A stretch of DNA of 64,000 bases, from the NCBI GenBank assembly GCA_947380905.1, contig CANCSS010000006.1, forward strand, positions 1 through 64,000, read 5' to 3'. The position numbers were made by a program, and so were the translations under genes. The stretch comes from Chitinophagaceae bacterium (GTDB lineage: Bacteria; Bacteroidota; Bacteroidia; Chitinophagales; Chitinophagaceae). Numbering within the stretch: the first letter of the stretch is position 1; every line of letters begins with the position of its first letter. Below, in pieces: positions 27,320 through 36,872 of the stretch. The notes beneath the pieces are model-generated. The model searched no databases. It worked only from the letters and a program-made list of their open reading frames with translations, and was not told where the DNA came from.

Positions 27320-29215
27320 ATGCCAGATAAATCCCTAGATACATTAAATGAATCGGTACTCGTTCAAAATAAACGAGGATGGCGCAAACTATTCGCTTTT
27401 ATTGGGCCTGCTTATTTGGTAAGTGTTGGGTACATGGATCCAGGAAATTGGGCCACCGATTTACAAGGAGGCGCTTTATTTGGCTACCAACTCCTTTGGA
27501 TTTTATTACTAAGTAATTTTATGGCCATTCTATTACAAAGTTTAAGTGCTCGATTGGGTATCGTAAGGAGACTTGACTTGGCACAGGTGAATCGGGAGAC
27601 CTATCCACCGGTGGTCAATTTTTCATTGTACATTCTTGCCGAATTGGCAATTGCAGCCACCGACTTGGCAGAAGTGTTGGGTATGGCCATAGGGATTAAA
27701 TTGTTAACTGGAATACCATTGATGTATGGCACTTTTATTACTGTGTTAGATACCTTTTTATTTTTATTGTTACAACGTTATGGTGTTCGGAAAATGGAGG
27801 CGTTTATTTTTTTATTGGTAGCCACCATTGGATTTAGTTTTTTAATTCAACTTTTTATAGCCAAGCCCGATTTAAGTACTGCCATCACTGGGTTAGTTCC
27901 TAGCAAATTAAATCCTGCCGCTTTGTACATTGCCATTGGTATCATAGGCGCTACGGTGATGCCACATAATTTATACTTGCATTCGGCATTGGTACAAACT
28001 AGAAAGATTGATCGATCTAGTAAAGGAATTCGAAGAGCCATTCTATTTAATTTTATTGATAGTGCAGTGGCTTTAAATATTGCCTTTTTTATCAATGCGG
28101 CTATTTTAATTTTAGCAGCTACCGTATTTTTTTCATCAGGCCATCAAACCGTTGCAAAAATCGAAGACGCGCATGCTTTGTTGGCGCCATTATTGGGTTC
28201 TAAATTAGCACCCATATTATTTGCCATTGCATTGATTGCAGCAGGGCAAAGTTCTACCGTCACGGGTACTTTGTCGGGGCAAATTGTGATGGAAGGTTAT
28301 TTACAAATAAGATTAAATCCTTGGATAAGAAGATTGCTAACAAGATTAATTGCTATTGTTCCTGCTGTATTGGTAATTGGAATTATGGGAGAAAATCGGG
28401 TGGATGCTTTACTGGTATTTAGTCAAGTAATTTTAAGTTTACAATTGGGTTTTGCGGTGATTCCTTTGATCCATTTTGTAAGTGATAAAACTAAAATGGG
28501 AGAGTTTGCGATTGGAATTAAAATAAAAATATTGGCTTGGCTGGTGGCTGCTATTTTGGTATTCTTAAATAGCAGGTTGGTTTATCAATTTTCAGAAGCG
28601 TATTTTAATTCTTCAGCACCAATTTTACTTAAGGCCATTTTGGTACTTGCCGTTTTATTTTTCATCTTTCTTTTATGCTACATTACTTTTTTGCCATCTA
28701 TCCTAAGAAAAAAAATAAACAACAGTGCCGACTTGCATGGAGCAACCATCGAATTGGATTGGACACATCCTACTCCGGTCAATAAAATTGCTATAGCGGT
28801 TGATTTTTCTTTAACTGATAAAAAATTAATTAAAACGGCCATTGCGCATTCCAATGCTCAATTCAAAGACCCTATTCAGGACTTGAATACCACTGAATTT
28901 ATTTTCATACATGTTGTGGAAAGTGTAACAGCGAATTATTTACAAGAAGCCAGTGATGATGAAGAATCTCGAAAAGACCAGGAGCGATTGGAGGAATATG
29001 CGACTGCCCTTAGGTTAAAAGGCTATCAAGCAAGCACCGCTTTGGGGTATAAAAATAGGGTCAAAGAAATTGTAAGATTGGTACATTTAAAAGAGGCACA
29101 AATGTTGGTGATGGGAGCGCATAGGCATCGTGGTTGGAAAGATGCTTTGTTTGGGGAGACCATTGAGTCAGTAAGGCATCAGGTTCAAATACCAGTACTT
29201 ATTGTAAACCATTAA
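27320..29215 (+). CDS. Nramp-family divalent metal transporter with C-terminal UspA domain
   Basis: A 631-residue fusion. Residues 1-470 form an Nramp (MntH-like) proton-coupled Mn2+/Fe2+ importer. The metal-site motif DPGN is at 40-43 in the first membrane segment, and VMPHNLYLHS (MPHN at about 214-217) is in the sixth. From about 485 a universal stress protein domain begins (KIAIAVDFSLTDKK). It ends with the nucleotide-loop pattern LVMGAHRHRGWKDALFG and a SVRHQVQIPVLIV strand. The cytoplasmic UspA domain may couple transport to ATP or stress state, which is inference. A TAAATTTA box lies just before the start. Confidence 0.9.
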   Translation: MPDKSLDTLNESVLVQNKRGWRKLFAFIGPAYLVSVGYMDPGNWATDLQGGALFGYQLLWILLLSNFMAILLQSLSARLGIVRRLDLAQVNRETYPPVVNFSLYILAELAIAATDLAEVLGMAIGIKLLTGIPLMYGTFITVLDTFLFLLLQRYGVRKMEAFIFLLVATIGFSFLIQLFIAKPDLSTAITGLVPSKLNPAALYIAIGIIGATVMPHNLYLHSALVQTRKIDRSSKGIRRAILFNFIDSAVALNIAFFINAAILILAATVFFSSGHQTVAKIEDAHALLAPLLGSKLAPILFAIALIAAGQSSTVTGTLSGQIVMEGYLQIRLNPWIRRLLTRLIAIVPAVLVIGIMGENRVDALLVFSQVILSLQLGFAVIPLIHFVSDKTKMGEFAIGIKIKILAWLVAAILVFLNSRLVYQFSEAYFNSSAPILLKAILVLAVLFFIFLLCYITFLPSILRKKINNSADLHGATIELDWTHPTPVNKIAIAVDFSLTDKKLIKTAIAHSNAQFKDPIQDLNTTEFIFIHVVESVTANYLQEASDDEESRKDQERLEEYATALRLKGYQASTALGYKNRVKEIVRLVHLKEAQMLVMGAHRHRGWKDALFGETIESVRHQVQIPVLIVNH

Positions 29216-29276
29216 TAGGGGGCCTTTTATAGGCCAATTACTGCACTATATTAGTCCATTTTATGGCTAGTTTTTG

Positions 29277-29284
29277 TACATTTG
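29277..29284 (+). promoter_or_regulatory. Bacteroidota -7 box for icd
   Basis: TACATTTG is an exact TAnnTTTG match, 20 bases before the ATG at 29304. The -33 element is weak (TTAG at 29251-29254). Because the box lies inside the longer TTG-initiated frame, it argues for the ATG start. Confidence 0.65.
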
Positions 29285-29303
29285 CAGACAAAATTTTATA
29301 CCT

Positions 29304-30536
29304 ATGGGACAAAAAATTAAAGTAGCCAATCCAGTAGTAGAATTGGATGGCGATGAGATGACTCGAATTATTTGGAAGTTTATTAAAGACAAATTAATTC
29401 TTCCTTATTTGGAGATAGATATTAAGTATTACGATTTAGGAATGGAATACCGCGATGAAACCAATGATCAGGTAACCATTGATGCAGCCAATGCCATTAA
29501 ACAATATGGGGTAGGTATTAAATGTGCTACCATTACGCCAGATGAGCAAAGAGTAGAAGAGTTTAAATTGAAACAAATGTGGAAGAGTCCTAATGGGACC
29601 ATTCGAAATATATTAGATGGTACTGTATTTAGGGAGCCAATTGTTTGTAACAATGTGCCTCGTTTAGTACCTAATTGGACTGCACCTATTTGTATTGGAC
29701 GTCATGCATTTGGCGATCAATACCGGGCTACCGATTTTGTAACCAAAGGCAAAGGAAAATTAACCATTAAGTTTGAAGGGGAAGATGGTACGAAACAAGA
29801 GTTTGAAGTTTTTAACTTTAAAGGAGATGGCGTTGCAATGGCCATGTACAATACCGATGAAAGTATTTTTGGTTTTGCACGCGCTTGTTTTAACCAAGCT
29901 TTGGCAAAAAAATGGCCTTTGTACTTGTCTACAAAAAATACCATTTTGAAAAAATACGATGGTCGTTTCAAAGATATTTTTGAAGAGGTCTACCAAAATG
30001 AATTCAAAGCCAAATACGATGCAGCAGGCATCACTTATGAGCACCGTTTGATTGATGACATGGTAGCCAGTGCATTAAAATGGAATGGTAATTTTGTGTG
30101 GGCATGTAAAAACTATGATGGAGACGTTCAGTCTGATACCGTAGCACAAGGATTTGGTTCTTTAGGTTTAATGACTTCTACTTTAATTACCCCCGATGGT
30201 AAAGTCATGGAGGCAGAAGCAGCGCATGGCACAGTGACACGTCATTACCGCGAACACCAAAAAGGAAATAGAACTTCTACCAATCCTATCGCTTCTATTT
30301 TTGCTTGGACAAGAGGTTTGGAATTCCGTGGTCAATTGGACAACAACCAAGCTTTGATACATTTCTCTAAAGCTTTAGAAGAAGTTTGTGTTGAAACGGT
30401 AGAGTCGGGTATTATGACCAAAGACTTAGCAGTTTGTGTGCATGGAAATAAAGTTAAACATGGCGATCATTATGTTTATACAGAAGAGTTCTTGGATGCA
30501 TTAGATAAAAATTTACAAGTAAAGCTTGCTAAATAA
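29304..30536 (+). CDS. icd: NADP-dependent isocitrate dehydrogenase
   Basis: Oxidises isocitrate to 2-oxoglutarate in the TCA cycle. The 410-residue protein is of the dimeric, eukaryote-like NADP type. It starts [20 protein letters not shown] and contains [20 protein letters not shown] (substrate Ser and Arg), [11 protein letters not shown], and [11 protein letters not shown]. The longest frame begins at TTG 29274, but the promoter box at 29277-29284 would then lie within the coding region, so ATG 29304 is chosen. A hairpin terminator follows. Confidence 0.93.
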   Translation: MGQKIKVANPVVELDGDEMTRIIWKFIKDKLILPYLEIDIKYYDLGMEYRDETNDQVTIDAANAIKQYGVGIKCATITPDEQRVEEFKLKQMWKSPNGTIRNILDGTVFREPIVCNNVPRLVPNWTAPICIGRHAFGDQYRATDFVTKGKGKLTIKFEGEDGTKQEFEVFNFKGDGVAMAMYNTDESIFGFARACFNQALAKKWPLYLSTKNTILKKYDGRFKDIFEEVYQNEFKAKYDAAGITYEHRLIDDMVASALKWNGNFVWACKNYDGDVQSDTVAQGFGSLGLMTSTLITPDGKVMEAEAAHGTVTRHYREHQKGNRTSTNPIASIFAWTRGLEFRGQLDNNQALIHFSKALEEVCVETVESGIMTKDLAVCVHGNKVKHGDHYVYTEEFLDALDKNLQVKLAK

Positions 30537-30547
30537 AGCATTAAAAT

Positions 30548-30583
30548 AAAAAAGCCATCTCGAAAAAACGGGATGGCTTTTTT
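30548..30583. terminator. Terminator between icd and the phosphatase gene
   Basis: AAAAAAGCCATCTCG pairs with CGGGATGGCTTTTTT with one wobble, flanked by A and T tracts, between convergent genes. It should act in both directions. Confidence 0.85.
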
Positions 30584-30598
30584 TATGCTGTCAATGTC

Positions 30599-32263
30599 TT
30601 ATTGCAATACTTCTAAAATAGGTTTGCCTATAGAACCACTTGGCATTTGAATGCCTAACAAAGTGCTTACAGTGGGGGCGATGTCGGTCATGTAAGTCAT
30701 ATTATTGACAGCTCCTTTTTTAATGCCTGCGCCATACCAAAGTAAAGGAATATGTGCATCATAGTTGTACAATACACCATGCGTGGTTCCAGTGGGCGAA
30801 CCATCTACTACGCCCGATTTGGTTACGACCATTAGATCTCCACTGCGTTGCGGGGTATATCCATTTACAATACGCTCTCTTAAACTTTGAGGAAGAGGCG
30901 CAATGGCTGCTTTTCTATTTTCGACTACTTGCAATACCAAAGGTTTCTTTTCTATGTAATTTGATAATAAACTTGTTAATTTTTCGGCACTCACTTGTAA
31001 GCTATCCATCACGGTGTGGTTGAAATAAATATTGTATTCGGCAATGGCACTAATTAACTTGGCATCTAAATTGTTGCTTTTTAAACAAGCAAGAACATCC
31101 GTTTTTAAAGCACCATCATCATATAAAGCCCCTGGCAAATTGTGTTTTTTAGCAAATCCAGGAATATTCGCTACTGCATGATCTGCAGTTAAAAACACGG
31201 TATAATTGTCTTTGCCCACTTGCTTGTCTAAAAAGCCAAATAAATCGGCCATGGTTTCATCTAGTTTAATATAACCATCTAATGTTTCCCATGAATCTGG
31301 ACCAAATGCATGGCCAATATAATCAGGGGAAGAAAAACTTATGGCCAACATATCTGTAATTTCATCTGCACCCATATGTTCGTTCAATAAAGCTTGCTTG
31401 GCCATTTCTGCAACCAAGTCATTGCCATAAGGGGTAGAAGCAATTTTACCATAATCTTTTCCAATATATTCTTTTAAGCTATAAGGCAAATGTTTTGCGT
31501 CTTTTCCAAAGGGGGTAGATTCATACCCGTTTTCATCTGTATCACATTGTGCTTCATAGATAGCAGAGGGCAAACTTAAATTCCAGTTTTTATTGTATAA
31601 GCTATCTGGACGATGCATGGCATTGTAATTGCTTACCCAAGTTGGCAATGATTTCATGTAATAGGTAGAACTAATAAAATTACCGGTTTTTGAATCGTAC
31701 CAATAAGCGCCGTCAGCAGTATGACCCGCAGGAATAATAGCACCGCGATCTTTGATAGAGATACCTATGACTTTACTTTTAAAATTGGTAGCTAGTTTTA
31801 ATTCATCACCCAGGGTGCTTGTCCAAACATTCACTGGACTCATTTGGCCTGCACTATTATTGGAACTGCCAATGGTTTGTACACTATTGTCTTCTACACA
31901 GTACACGGTTTTTTGTTTGACATTGTCAAACCAAGTATTTCCTGCAATGCCATGAAGTGAAGGGGTGCTTCCTGTATACACACAAGCATGTCCGCAAGCG
32001 GTAACGGTAGGAATATAGGGGATTAAGGTATTGTTGCAAGAAGCGCCTTCGTTTACAAATCGAAGGAATCCTTTATTGCTGGTAAAGTAAGGTTTAAAAC
32101 GGTTAACATAATCCCATCTCATTTGATCCACGACAATGCCAATGACTAATTTTGGCTTGGCAGCACTCTTTGTAATGGGCGAGACCATTTTTGGTTTTTG
32201 AGCAATGACTTGAAATGCTAAAAAGCAAAAAAATAATAAGGTGAGATATCTCATGTTTTTCAT
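30599..32263 (-). CDS. Exported PafA-like alkaline phosphatase (nucleotide pyrophosphatase superfamily)
   Basis: A 554-residue periplasmic metalloenzyme predicted to hydrolyse phosphomonoesters. The signal peptide is YLTLLFFCFLAFQVIAQ. The first metal Asp is in GIVVDQMRWDYV. The nucleophile region IPTVTACGHACVYTG includes Thr88, followed by HGIAGNTWFD with the Asn that stabilises phosphate in PafA. Further metal ligands appear in SFSSPDYIGHAFGPDS, FLTADHAV, and the late TTHGVLYNYDAHIPLLWYG. Length matches PafA, widespread in Bacteroidota. Start may be 32263 or the second ATG at 32254. Confidence 0.87.
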   Translation of the reverse strand: MKNMRYLTLLFFCFLAFQVIAQKPKMVSPITKSAAKPKLVIGIVVDQMRWDYVNRFKPYFTSNKGFLRFVNEGASCNNTLIPYIPTVTACGHACVYTGSTPSLHGIAGNTWFDNVKQKTVYCVEDNSVQTIGSSNNSAGQMSPVNVWTSTLGDELKLATNFKSKVIGISIKDRGAIIPAGHTADGAYWYDSKTGNFISSTYYMKSLPTWVSNYNAMHRPDSLYNKNWNLSLPSAIYEAQCDTDENGYESTPFGKDAKHLPYSLKEYIGKDYGKIASTPYGNDLVAEMAKQALLNEHMGADEITDMLAISFSSPDYIGHAFGPDSWETLDGYIKLDETMADLFGFLDKQVGKDNYTVFLTADHAVANIPGFAKKHNLPGALYDDGALKTDVLACLKSNNLDAKLISAIAEYNIYFNHTVMDSLQVSAEKLTSLLSNYIEKKPLVLQVVENRKAAIAPLPQSLRERIVNGYTPQRSGDLMVVTKSGVVDGSPTGTTHGVLYNYDAHIPLLWYGAGIKKGAVNNMTYMTDIAPTVSTLLGIQMPSGSIGKPILEVLQ

Positions 32264-32352
32264 TTTTAGGAGCTTTTGAAGGCTTCATTTTTAAAAGGCA
32301 ATCTTAGTGCAATTTACAGCTATTTATTAAGCTAATAAAGTGAAAAAAACAT

Positions 32353-32360
32353 TAAATTTG
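32353..32360 (+). promoter_or_regulatory. Bacteroidota -7 box for the SPT-like gene
   Basis: TAAATTTG, an exact match, ends 20 bases before the ATG. The -33 region is only weakly conserved (TTAA at 32327-32330). Confidence 0.6.
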
Positions 32361-32379
32361 CATAACAAAAAAAGCTACT

Positions 32380-33636
32380 ATGGCAGATATATTTGAAAGG
32401 CTTATCAAAAATTACGGACCCATTGGTCAACATAGAGAAAGAGCACATGGCTATTTTGCGTTTCCAAAACTAGAGGGAGAAATTGGCTCAAAAATGAAGT
32501 TTAGAGGACAAGAGATGATTGTATGGAGTTTGAATAATTATTTAGGGCTAGCCAATCATCCTGAAGTCCGAAAAGTGGATGCGGATGCCAGTGCAAAATA
32601 CGGCTTGGCTTTACCAATGGGTGCTAGAATGATGAGTGGTAACAGTGATTTACATGAACAATTAGAAAAAGAATTGGCATCATTTGTAGGTAAAGAAGAT
32701 GCTATTTTAATGAATTATGGCTATCAGGGCATCATGAGTGCCATAGATACTTTATGTGGTCGTCACGATGTAGTGGTTTATGATGCAGAATGTCACGCAT
32801 GTATTATAGATGCATTAAGAATGATACCAGGTCATCGATTTGTATTCAAGCACAATGATGTGGCAGATTGTGAAAAGCAATTGTTAAGAGCACAAGCATT
32901 GGTGGATAAGCAAACATCTGGTGGGGTATTGGTGATTACAGAAGGTGTTTTTGGTATGGCAGGAGATCAAGGAAAATTAAAAGAAATCGCAGCCTTAAAA
33001 AGGAAAGTACCTTTTCGTTTATTGGTAGACGATGCACATGGCTTTGGTACTTTAGGAAAAACAGGCGCGGGTGCTGGAGAGGAGCAAGGTTGTCAAGATG
33101 AAATTGATTTGTATTTTTCTACTTTTGCAAAAAGCATGGCTTCTATTGGTGCTTTTATGGCAGGGCCTAAAACCATCATCGATTATATCCGTTACAATAT
33201 ACGTTCTCAAATATTTGCTAAAAGTTTACCTATGCCCTATGTGGTAGGTAACTTGAAGCGTTTAGAATTGTTAAGATCAAAACCTGAATTAAAAGCCAAC
33301 TTATGGAAAAATGCCTTGGCTTTGCAAAATGGATTGAAAGAAAAAGGATTTGATATTGGTAAAACCGACTCAGTTGTGACACCAGTGTATATGAAAGGTG
33401 GTGTAGAAGAAGCAACGGCGATGGTCATGGACATCAGAGAAAATTATAAAATATTTTGTTCTATTGTAGTGTATCCTGTGATCCCCAAAGGGCATATTAT
33501 TTACAGATTGATTCCAACTGCCGATCATACACAAGAAGAAATTGATTTGACACTAAAAGCATTCAGTGAAACCAAGGCAAAATTAGATGCAGGGATGTAT
33601 CAGACCACTGAGATTCCAGATATGGCGAATAAGTAA
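32380..33636 (+). CDS. Alpha-oxoamine synthase, probably serine palmitoyltransferase
   Basis: A 418-residue fold-type I PLP enzyme that condenses an amino acid with an acyl thioester. It has NNYLGLANHPEV, GMxx-type GARMMSGNSDLHEQLE, DAECHACIIDALR, LLVDDAHGFGTLGKTG, and the PLP-lysine segment STFAKSMASIGAF (about residue 252). Serine palmitoyltransferase is most likely because Bacteroidota make sphingolipids. A cysteate acyltransferase for sulfonolipids is the main alternative, and 2-amino-3-ketobutyrate CoA ligase is less likely. It is transcribed from its own promoter. Confidence 0.78.
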   Translation: MADIFERLIKNYGPIGQHRERAHGYFAFPKLEGEIGSKMKFRGQEMIVWSLNNYLGLANHPEVRKVDADASAKYGLALPMGARMMSGNSDLHEQLEKELASFVGKEDAILMNYGYQGIMSAIDTLCGRHDVVVYDAECHACIIDALRMIPGHRFVFKHNDVADCEKQLLRAQALVDKQTSGGVLVITEGVFGMAGDQGKLKEIAALKRKVPFRLLVDDAHGFGTLGKTGAGAGEEQGCQDEIDLYFSTFAKSMASIGAFMAGPKTIIDYIRYNIRSQIFAKSLPMPYVVGNLKRLELLRSKPELKANLWKNALALQNGLKEKGFDIGKTDSVVTPVYMKGGVEEATAMVMDIRENYKIFCSIVVYPVIPKGHIIYRLIPTADHTQEEIDLTLKAFSETKAKLDAGMYQTTEIPDMANK

Positions 33637-33658
33637 TTCCCATAACATTTAGTGGAGG

Positions 33659-34600
33659 CTAATTGTTTTGTTCTTTTTTGAGCACTTCTATACTTACATT
33701 GAGCTCAAAGCCAATCAGCAAAATAAGCGCATTGATATACACTAAGGTCATTACTACAAGCACCGTTCCAATGGAGCCGTATATTTTATTGTAACTGCTA
33801 AAATGGTTCACCCAATAAGAAAAGCCCAAGGTTGTCAGCAACATAAGCAGGGTAGACAACAAAGCGCCGGGTGACATCAAAGACCATTTTTCTTTAATCA
33901 GTGGCGCGTATTTATAAATAAATGCATTCCCGAAGAACAGTAAAAGTATAATTACACCCCATCTGACTGAGTTCCAATAAGGGACAATGGTTTTTCTTTT
34001 GATATCAAATACTTCTCTTAATAAAGTAGTGAGTTGGTCTTGTCCTATTAATACCAATAAACTTGCAAAAACCAATAAGATCAAGATGATGGTGAGTCGA
34101 ATGGCCCTCATTCTTTGGTGCAAGAAAAAAGGTTTATTCTGCATGATGGACTTATCGAAACTTCTTATAATGCCAGTCATGGCGTTAGAAGCGTAAAAAA
34201 GCAAAAGTAAAAATCCAAATGAAAAAATACCCACATGTTGGCTCAGTAAATCATTGATGATGTCTAAAATAAATTTATACGTACTTGAGTTGGGAGAGAT
34301 GTCCTTAAAAACGGAAAGGATTTGCTTTTTTACTTTAAAAGTAGAGGGGAAATAAGGAATGATAGAAAATAAGAACAAAAATCCTGCTGGCAGCGCCATA
34401 ATTAAATTAAATGAAATGGCCGAGGCGCGATCGTATAAACCCAGGGTATTTAATTGTTTGAATAAGAATTTGATTACCTGATATAAATTAACCCGCTCAA
34501 AACCCGGAATATAAATGACTTTGGTTTTCCGTTTTAAAAATAAAAACAGCGGCTTGATCAGTGTTAGGAAGGCGGATTTAATTTGTTTGAGCAAGTGCAA
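33659..34600 (-). CDS. YihY/BrkB-family inner membrane protein
   Basis: A 313-residue polytopic membrane protein of the YihY (formerly BrkB/RNase BN) family, function unknown. It has LYDRASAISFNLIMALPAGFLF near residue 60, about six hydrophobic segments, and the late WKxx-type motif SYNKIYGSIGTVLVVMTLVYI. No ATG is available upstream of the conserved region, so it probably starts at TTG (34600 or 34594). It lies 34 bp downstream of mltG and is likely co-transcribed with it. Confidence 0.85.
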   Translation of the reverse strand: MHLLKQIKSAFLTLIKPLFLFLKRKTKVIYIPGFERVNLYQVIKFLFKQLNTLGLYDRASAISFNLIMALPAGFLFLFSIIPYFPSTFKVKKQILSVFKDISPNSSTYKFILDIINDLLSQHVGIFSFGFLLLLFYASNAMTGIIRSFDKSIMQNKPFFLHQRMRAIRLTIILILLVFASLLVLIGQDQLTTLLREVFDIKRKTIVPYWNSVRWGVIILLLFFGNAFIYKYAPLIKEKWSLMSPGALLSTLLMLLTTLGFSYWVNHFSSYNKIYGSIGTVLVVMTLVYINALILLIGFELNVSIEVLKKEQNN

Positions 34601-34634
34601 GGAAGTTATATTTTTTATAATTTAAATTTACGAC

Positions 34635-35663
34635 TTATTTTAAAGCTTCTTTTTGTTTTTTATTTGCTTGGTAGAGGTCTAATTGATGCTGGTATTCTTT
34701 GGCATACTTTAGGTGTTCTGCATAATTGGAACTAAAATGATGGTAGCCACTAAAATCGGCTTTAGCGACAAAATAAATGTATTCGGTACTAGGGGCCTCT
34801 AAAACCAAGTCAATGGTTTTAGAGGCAGGTGTGCCTATAGGACCTGGAGGCAATCCTTTATTTCTGTAGGTATTGTAAGGGGAAGGGTTGCTTAAGTATT
34901 TGTCATAAATACGCGTTAAAGTAAAATCCTGCATGGCATATTTAATGGTAGGGCAGGCTTGTAAGGGCATATTCTTTTTTAATCTGTTTTGATAGACACT
35001 TGCAATAATGATTTTATCGGAATCGTAATTGGTTTCTTCTTCTACAATGGATGCCAAAGTATACACTTCATTTTTAGAAAGCCCCAATGCGTTTGCTTTT
35101 TGAATACGGTTGTTATTGTTCCAGAATTGATCGGCCGTGGTTTTCATCTTTTGCAATAATTTAGCCATGGGGGTGGACCAATATAGCTCATAGGTATTGG
35201 GAATAAATAAAGTAAGCAATTGAGTGGTATCCGTATCAAATTTAGCCAATGAATCGTTGCTGTTTAAATAAGTAGCGCAGGCAGCACTATCGGTAGCGAA
35301 TGTTGCGGCTATTAATTTACTTAATTCTGCTCGGGTTCTCACTTTATTCAAAACGAACTTAACGGTGGCTTGTTGATTGTTTCTAAGCATCCGCAGAATG
35401 GATAATAAGCTTGTATTTTTTAAGACTAAAAATTTGCCCGGTTTTAATTTGTCTTCTACTTTTAAGAGTTTTGCAAAAAGTAAAAAGCTGGGTTTGTCTA
35501 GAATTATTTTTTTGGCAACCAAGGTATCAGCTAAATCTGCAAGCCCTGTTTTTTGATAAACAAAGGAGGACTTTTCTCCAGAAAAATGAGTGGTTTTCAA
35601 AAATAAATTATAACTGGTATAAACCAGTGTGAGCAGAATGACTAGATAAAATATTTTTTTCAT
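34635..35663 (-). CDS. mltG: Endolytic murein transglycosylase MltG
   Basis: Cleaves nascent peptidoglycan strands outside the inner membrane. The 342-residue protein has one N-terminal membrane segment (IFYLVILLTLVYTSYNLFL), a LysM-like region, and the YceG catalytic domain. Signature segments are LASIVEEETNYDSDKIIIAS with the catalytic Glu, VYQNRLKKNMPLQACPT, and YNTYRNKGLPPGPIGTPA. It lies after the secG terminator and is followed by yihY. Confidence 0.92.
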   Translation of the reverse strand: MKKIFYLVILLTLVYTSYNLFLKTTHFSGEKSSFVYQKTGLADLADTLVAKKIILDKPSFLLFAKLLKVEDKLKPGKFLVLKNTSLLSILRMLRNNQQATVKFVLNKVRTRAELSKLIAATFATDSAACATYLNSNDSLAKFDTDTTQLLTLFIPNTYELYWSTPMAKLLQKMKTTADQFWNNNNRIQKANALGLSKNEVYTLASIVEEETNYDSDKIIIASVYQNRLKKNMPLQACPTIKYAMQDFTLTRIYDKYLSNPSPYNTYRNKGLPPGPIGTPASKTIDLVLEAPSTEYIYFVAKADFSGYHHFSSNYAEHLKYAKEYQHQLDLYQANKKQKEALK

Positions 35664-35714
35664 AATAGAAGCTGCCTGATTGCATTCATTAGTTCAATCA
35701 ATAATACAATAAAA

Positions 35715-35740
35715 ATCCCTCCCGATTGCTGGGGAGGGAT
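35715..35740 (-). terminator. Intrinsic terminator after secG
   Basis: ATCCCTCCC pairs perfectly with GGGAGGGAT around an 8-base loop. On the minus strand it is followed by TTTTTATTG, giving termination of the miaB-to-secG operon before mltG. Confidence 0.8.
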
Positions 35741-35802
35741 AAAATATTTTAAGTTGTAATTTTTCGTATGTTGCACACTCCAACTAATTTAACAATTCCT
35801 TG

Positions 35803-36156
35803 TTATTTTTTAGCAGGGGCATTGGCTGGAGCAGTTGCAGCAGGCGCAGCAGGTGCGGCAGCTGGAGCTACTGGAGCAGTAATAGAAGTATTTACTTTAT
35901 TTAAAATGCCTTTACCATTGTCCGTTCCACCTGACTTTAAAAATAAGGTCGAAGTCATGGCCAATACTGCAATGATGGCAGCAAAAATCCAAGTGCCTTT
36001 TTCAAGCACATCGGTAGTTTGCTTAACACCCATGAAATTGTTGGTTAAACCGCCCACATTGGCATTTAAACCACCCCCTTTAGGGTTTTGGATCAAGACC
36101 ATAAATCCAAGGCCAGCAGAGGCAGCAATAATTAATATCAAATAAAGTGTTATCAT
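35803..36156 (-). CDS. secG: Preprotein translocase subunit SecG
   Basis: A small inner-membrane part of the SecYEG channel. The 117-residue protein has two membrane segments (LYLILIIAASAGLGFMVLIQ and WIFAAIIAVLAMTSTLFL) separated by the conserved NPKGGGLN loop. The C-terminal ~30 residues are an Ala/Pro-rich low-complexity tail, common in this phylum. It overlaps the upstream TPR-like gene by an ATGA-type four-base overlap and ends the operon. Confidence 0.92.
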   Translation of the reverse strand: MITLYLILIIAASAGLGFMVLIQNPKGGGLNANVGGLTNNFMGVKQTTDVLEKGTWIFAAIIAVLAMTSTLFLKSGGTDNGKGILNKVNTSITAPVAPAAAPAAPAATAPANAPAKK

Positions 36157-36869
36157 TTTCTTTGTTTTAGTTGTTCTATTCTTGACGCAAAATAAACGGA
36201 TTTTTCAGGAAAAATAAAACTTAATTTAGAATAGACGTCAATTGCCTTGCGTTTATTGCCTTGTTTTAACCAAACCTCTGCCATGGCTTCGGTAATAACA
36301 TCCGCGGTGGTATTGGCTTTTTCGGCAATGGCAGCGATGGCTTTTTCCTGTTCTTCCCCAATTTCGGCTATTTGAGGGCTTCCATCCTTGTTTTTGAGCA
36401 CTTTTAGCCAGGCGGTGAAGCTTCTTAATTGTTTGGTGAATTTGTCCTGAGGAATTTTAGAGAGGTCTATTTCTATGCCTTGTGCTGCAAAATAGTCTCT
36501 TTGAAGGGGGGTCATTTCTGCTTCAAATGCCAGTTGCGCTTCCACAACAGGCTCTTTAAACTGAGCCAGTTGTTCTGAAATAATACTCGTCAATTTATTT
36601 TCTATAGGAGCAGACAAGACATCTTCTTCTTCCAAATGCATTAAATGGTGCAATTGTAAATTATGGGGAAAATAGGCGCTTGTTTTTTGTAATTGAGCAG
36701 TAAGCAAAGGAGAAGCAACCAATTCATATTTTTTAGCCAACAACAATTGTAGGCTAGGGCTAAAGGGATGCTTGTTTACCCATTGCTCTAGTTCGTTAGT
36801 TTCAATGGCTTCTAAAGCAGCATGACCTGTCCATTGATTTAGAATTGAATTGATAAGGGCAGAGGTCAT
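36153..36869 (-). CDS. TPR-like helical protein of unknown function
   Basis: A 238-residue soluble, helix-rich protein. The last ~60 residues look like one or two tetratricopeptide repeats (TTADVITEAMAEVWLKQGNK, then AIDVYSKLSFIFPEKSVYFA). The rest is leucine- and glutamate-rich with no catalytic motif. It sits between lptE (3 bp gap) and secG (4 bp overlap), so it may have an envelope assembly role, but this is context only. Confidence 0.7.
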   Translation of the reverse strand: MTSALINSILNQWTGHAALEAIETNELEQWVNKHPFSPSLQLLLAKKYELVASPLLTAQLQKTSAYFPHNLQLHHLMHLEEEDVLSAPIENKLTSIISEQLAQFKEPVVEAQLAFEAEMTPLQRDYFAAQGIEIDLSKIPQDKFTKQLRSFTAWLKVLKNKDGSPQIAEIGEEQEKAIAAIAEKANTTADVITEAMAEVWLKQGNKRKAIDVYSKLSFIFPEKSVYFASRIEQLKQRK

Positions 36870-36872
36870 GAA

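Noticed and set aside
35768-36145. 125-codon plus-strand frame opposite secG, Ala/Gly-rich
   Set aside because: It mirrors the low-complexity Ala/Pro tail of SecG on the other strand; SecG is clearly the real gene.
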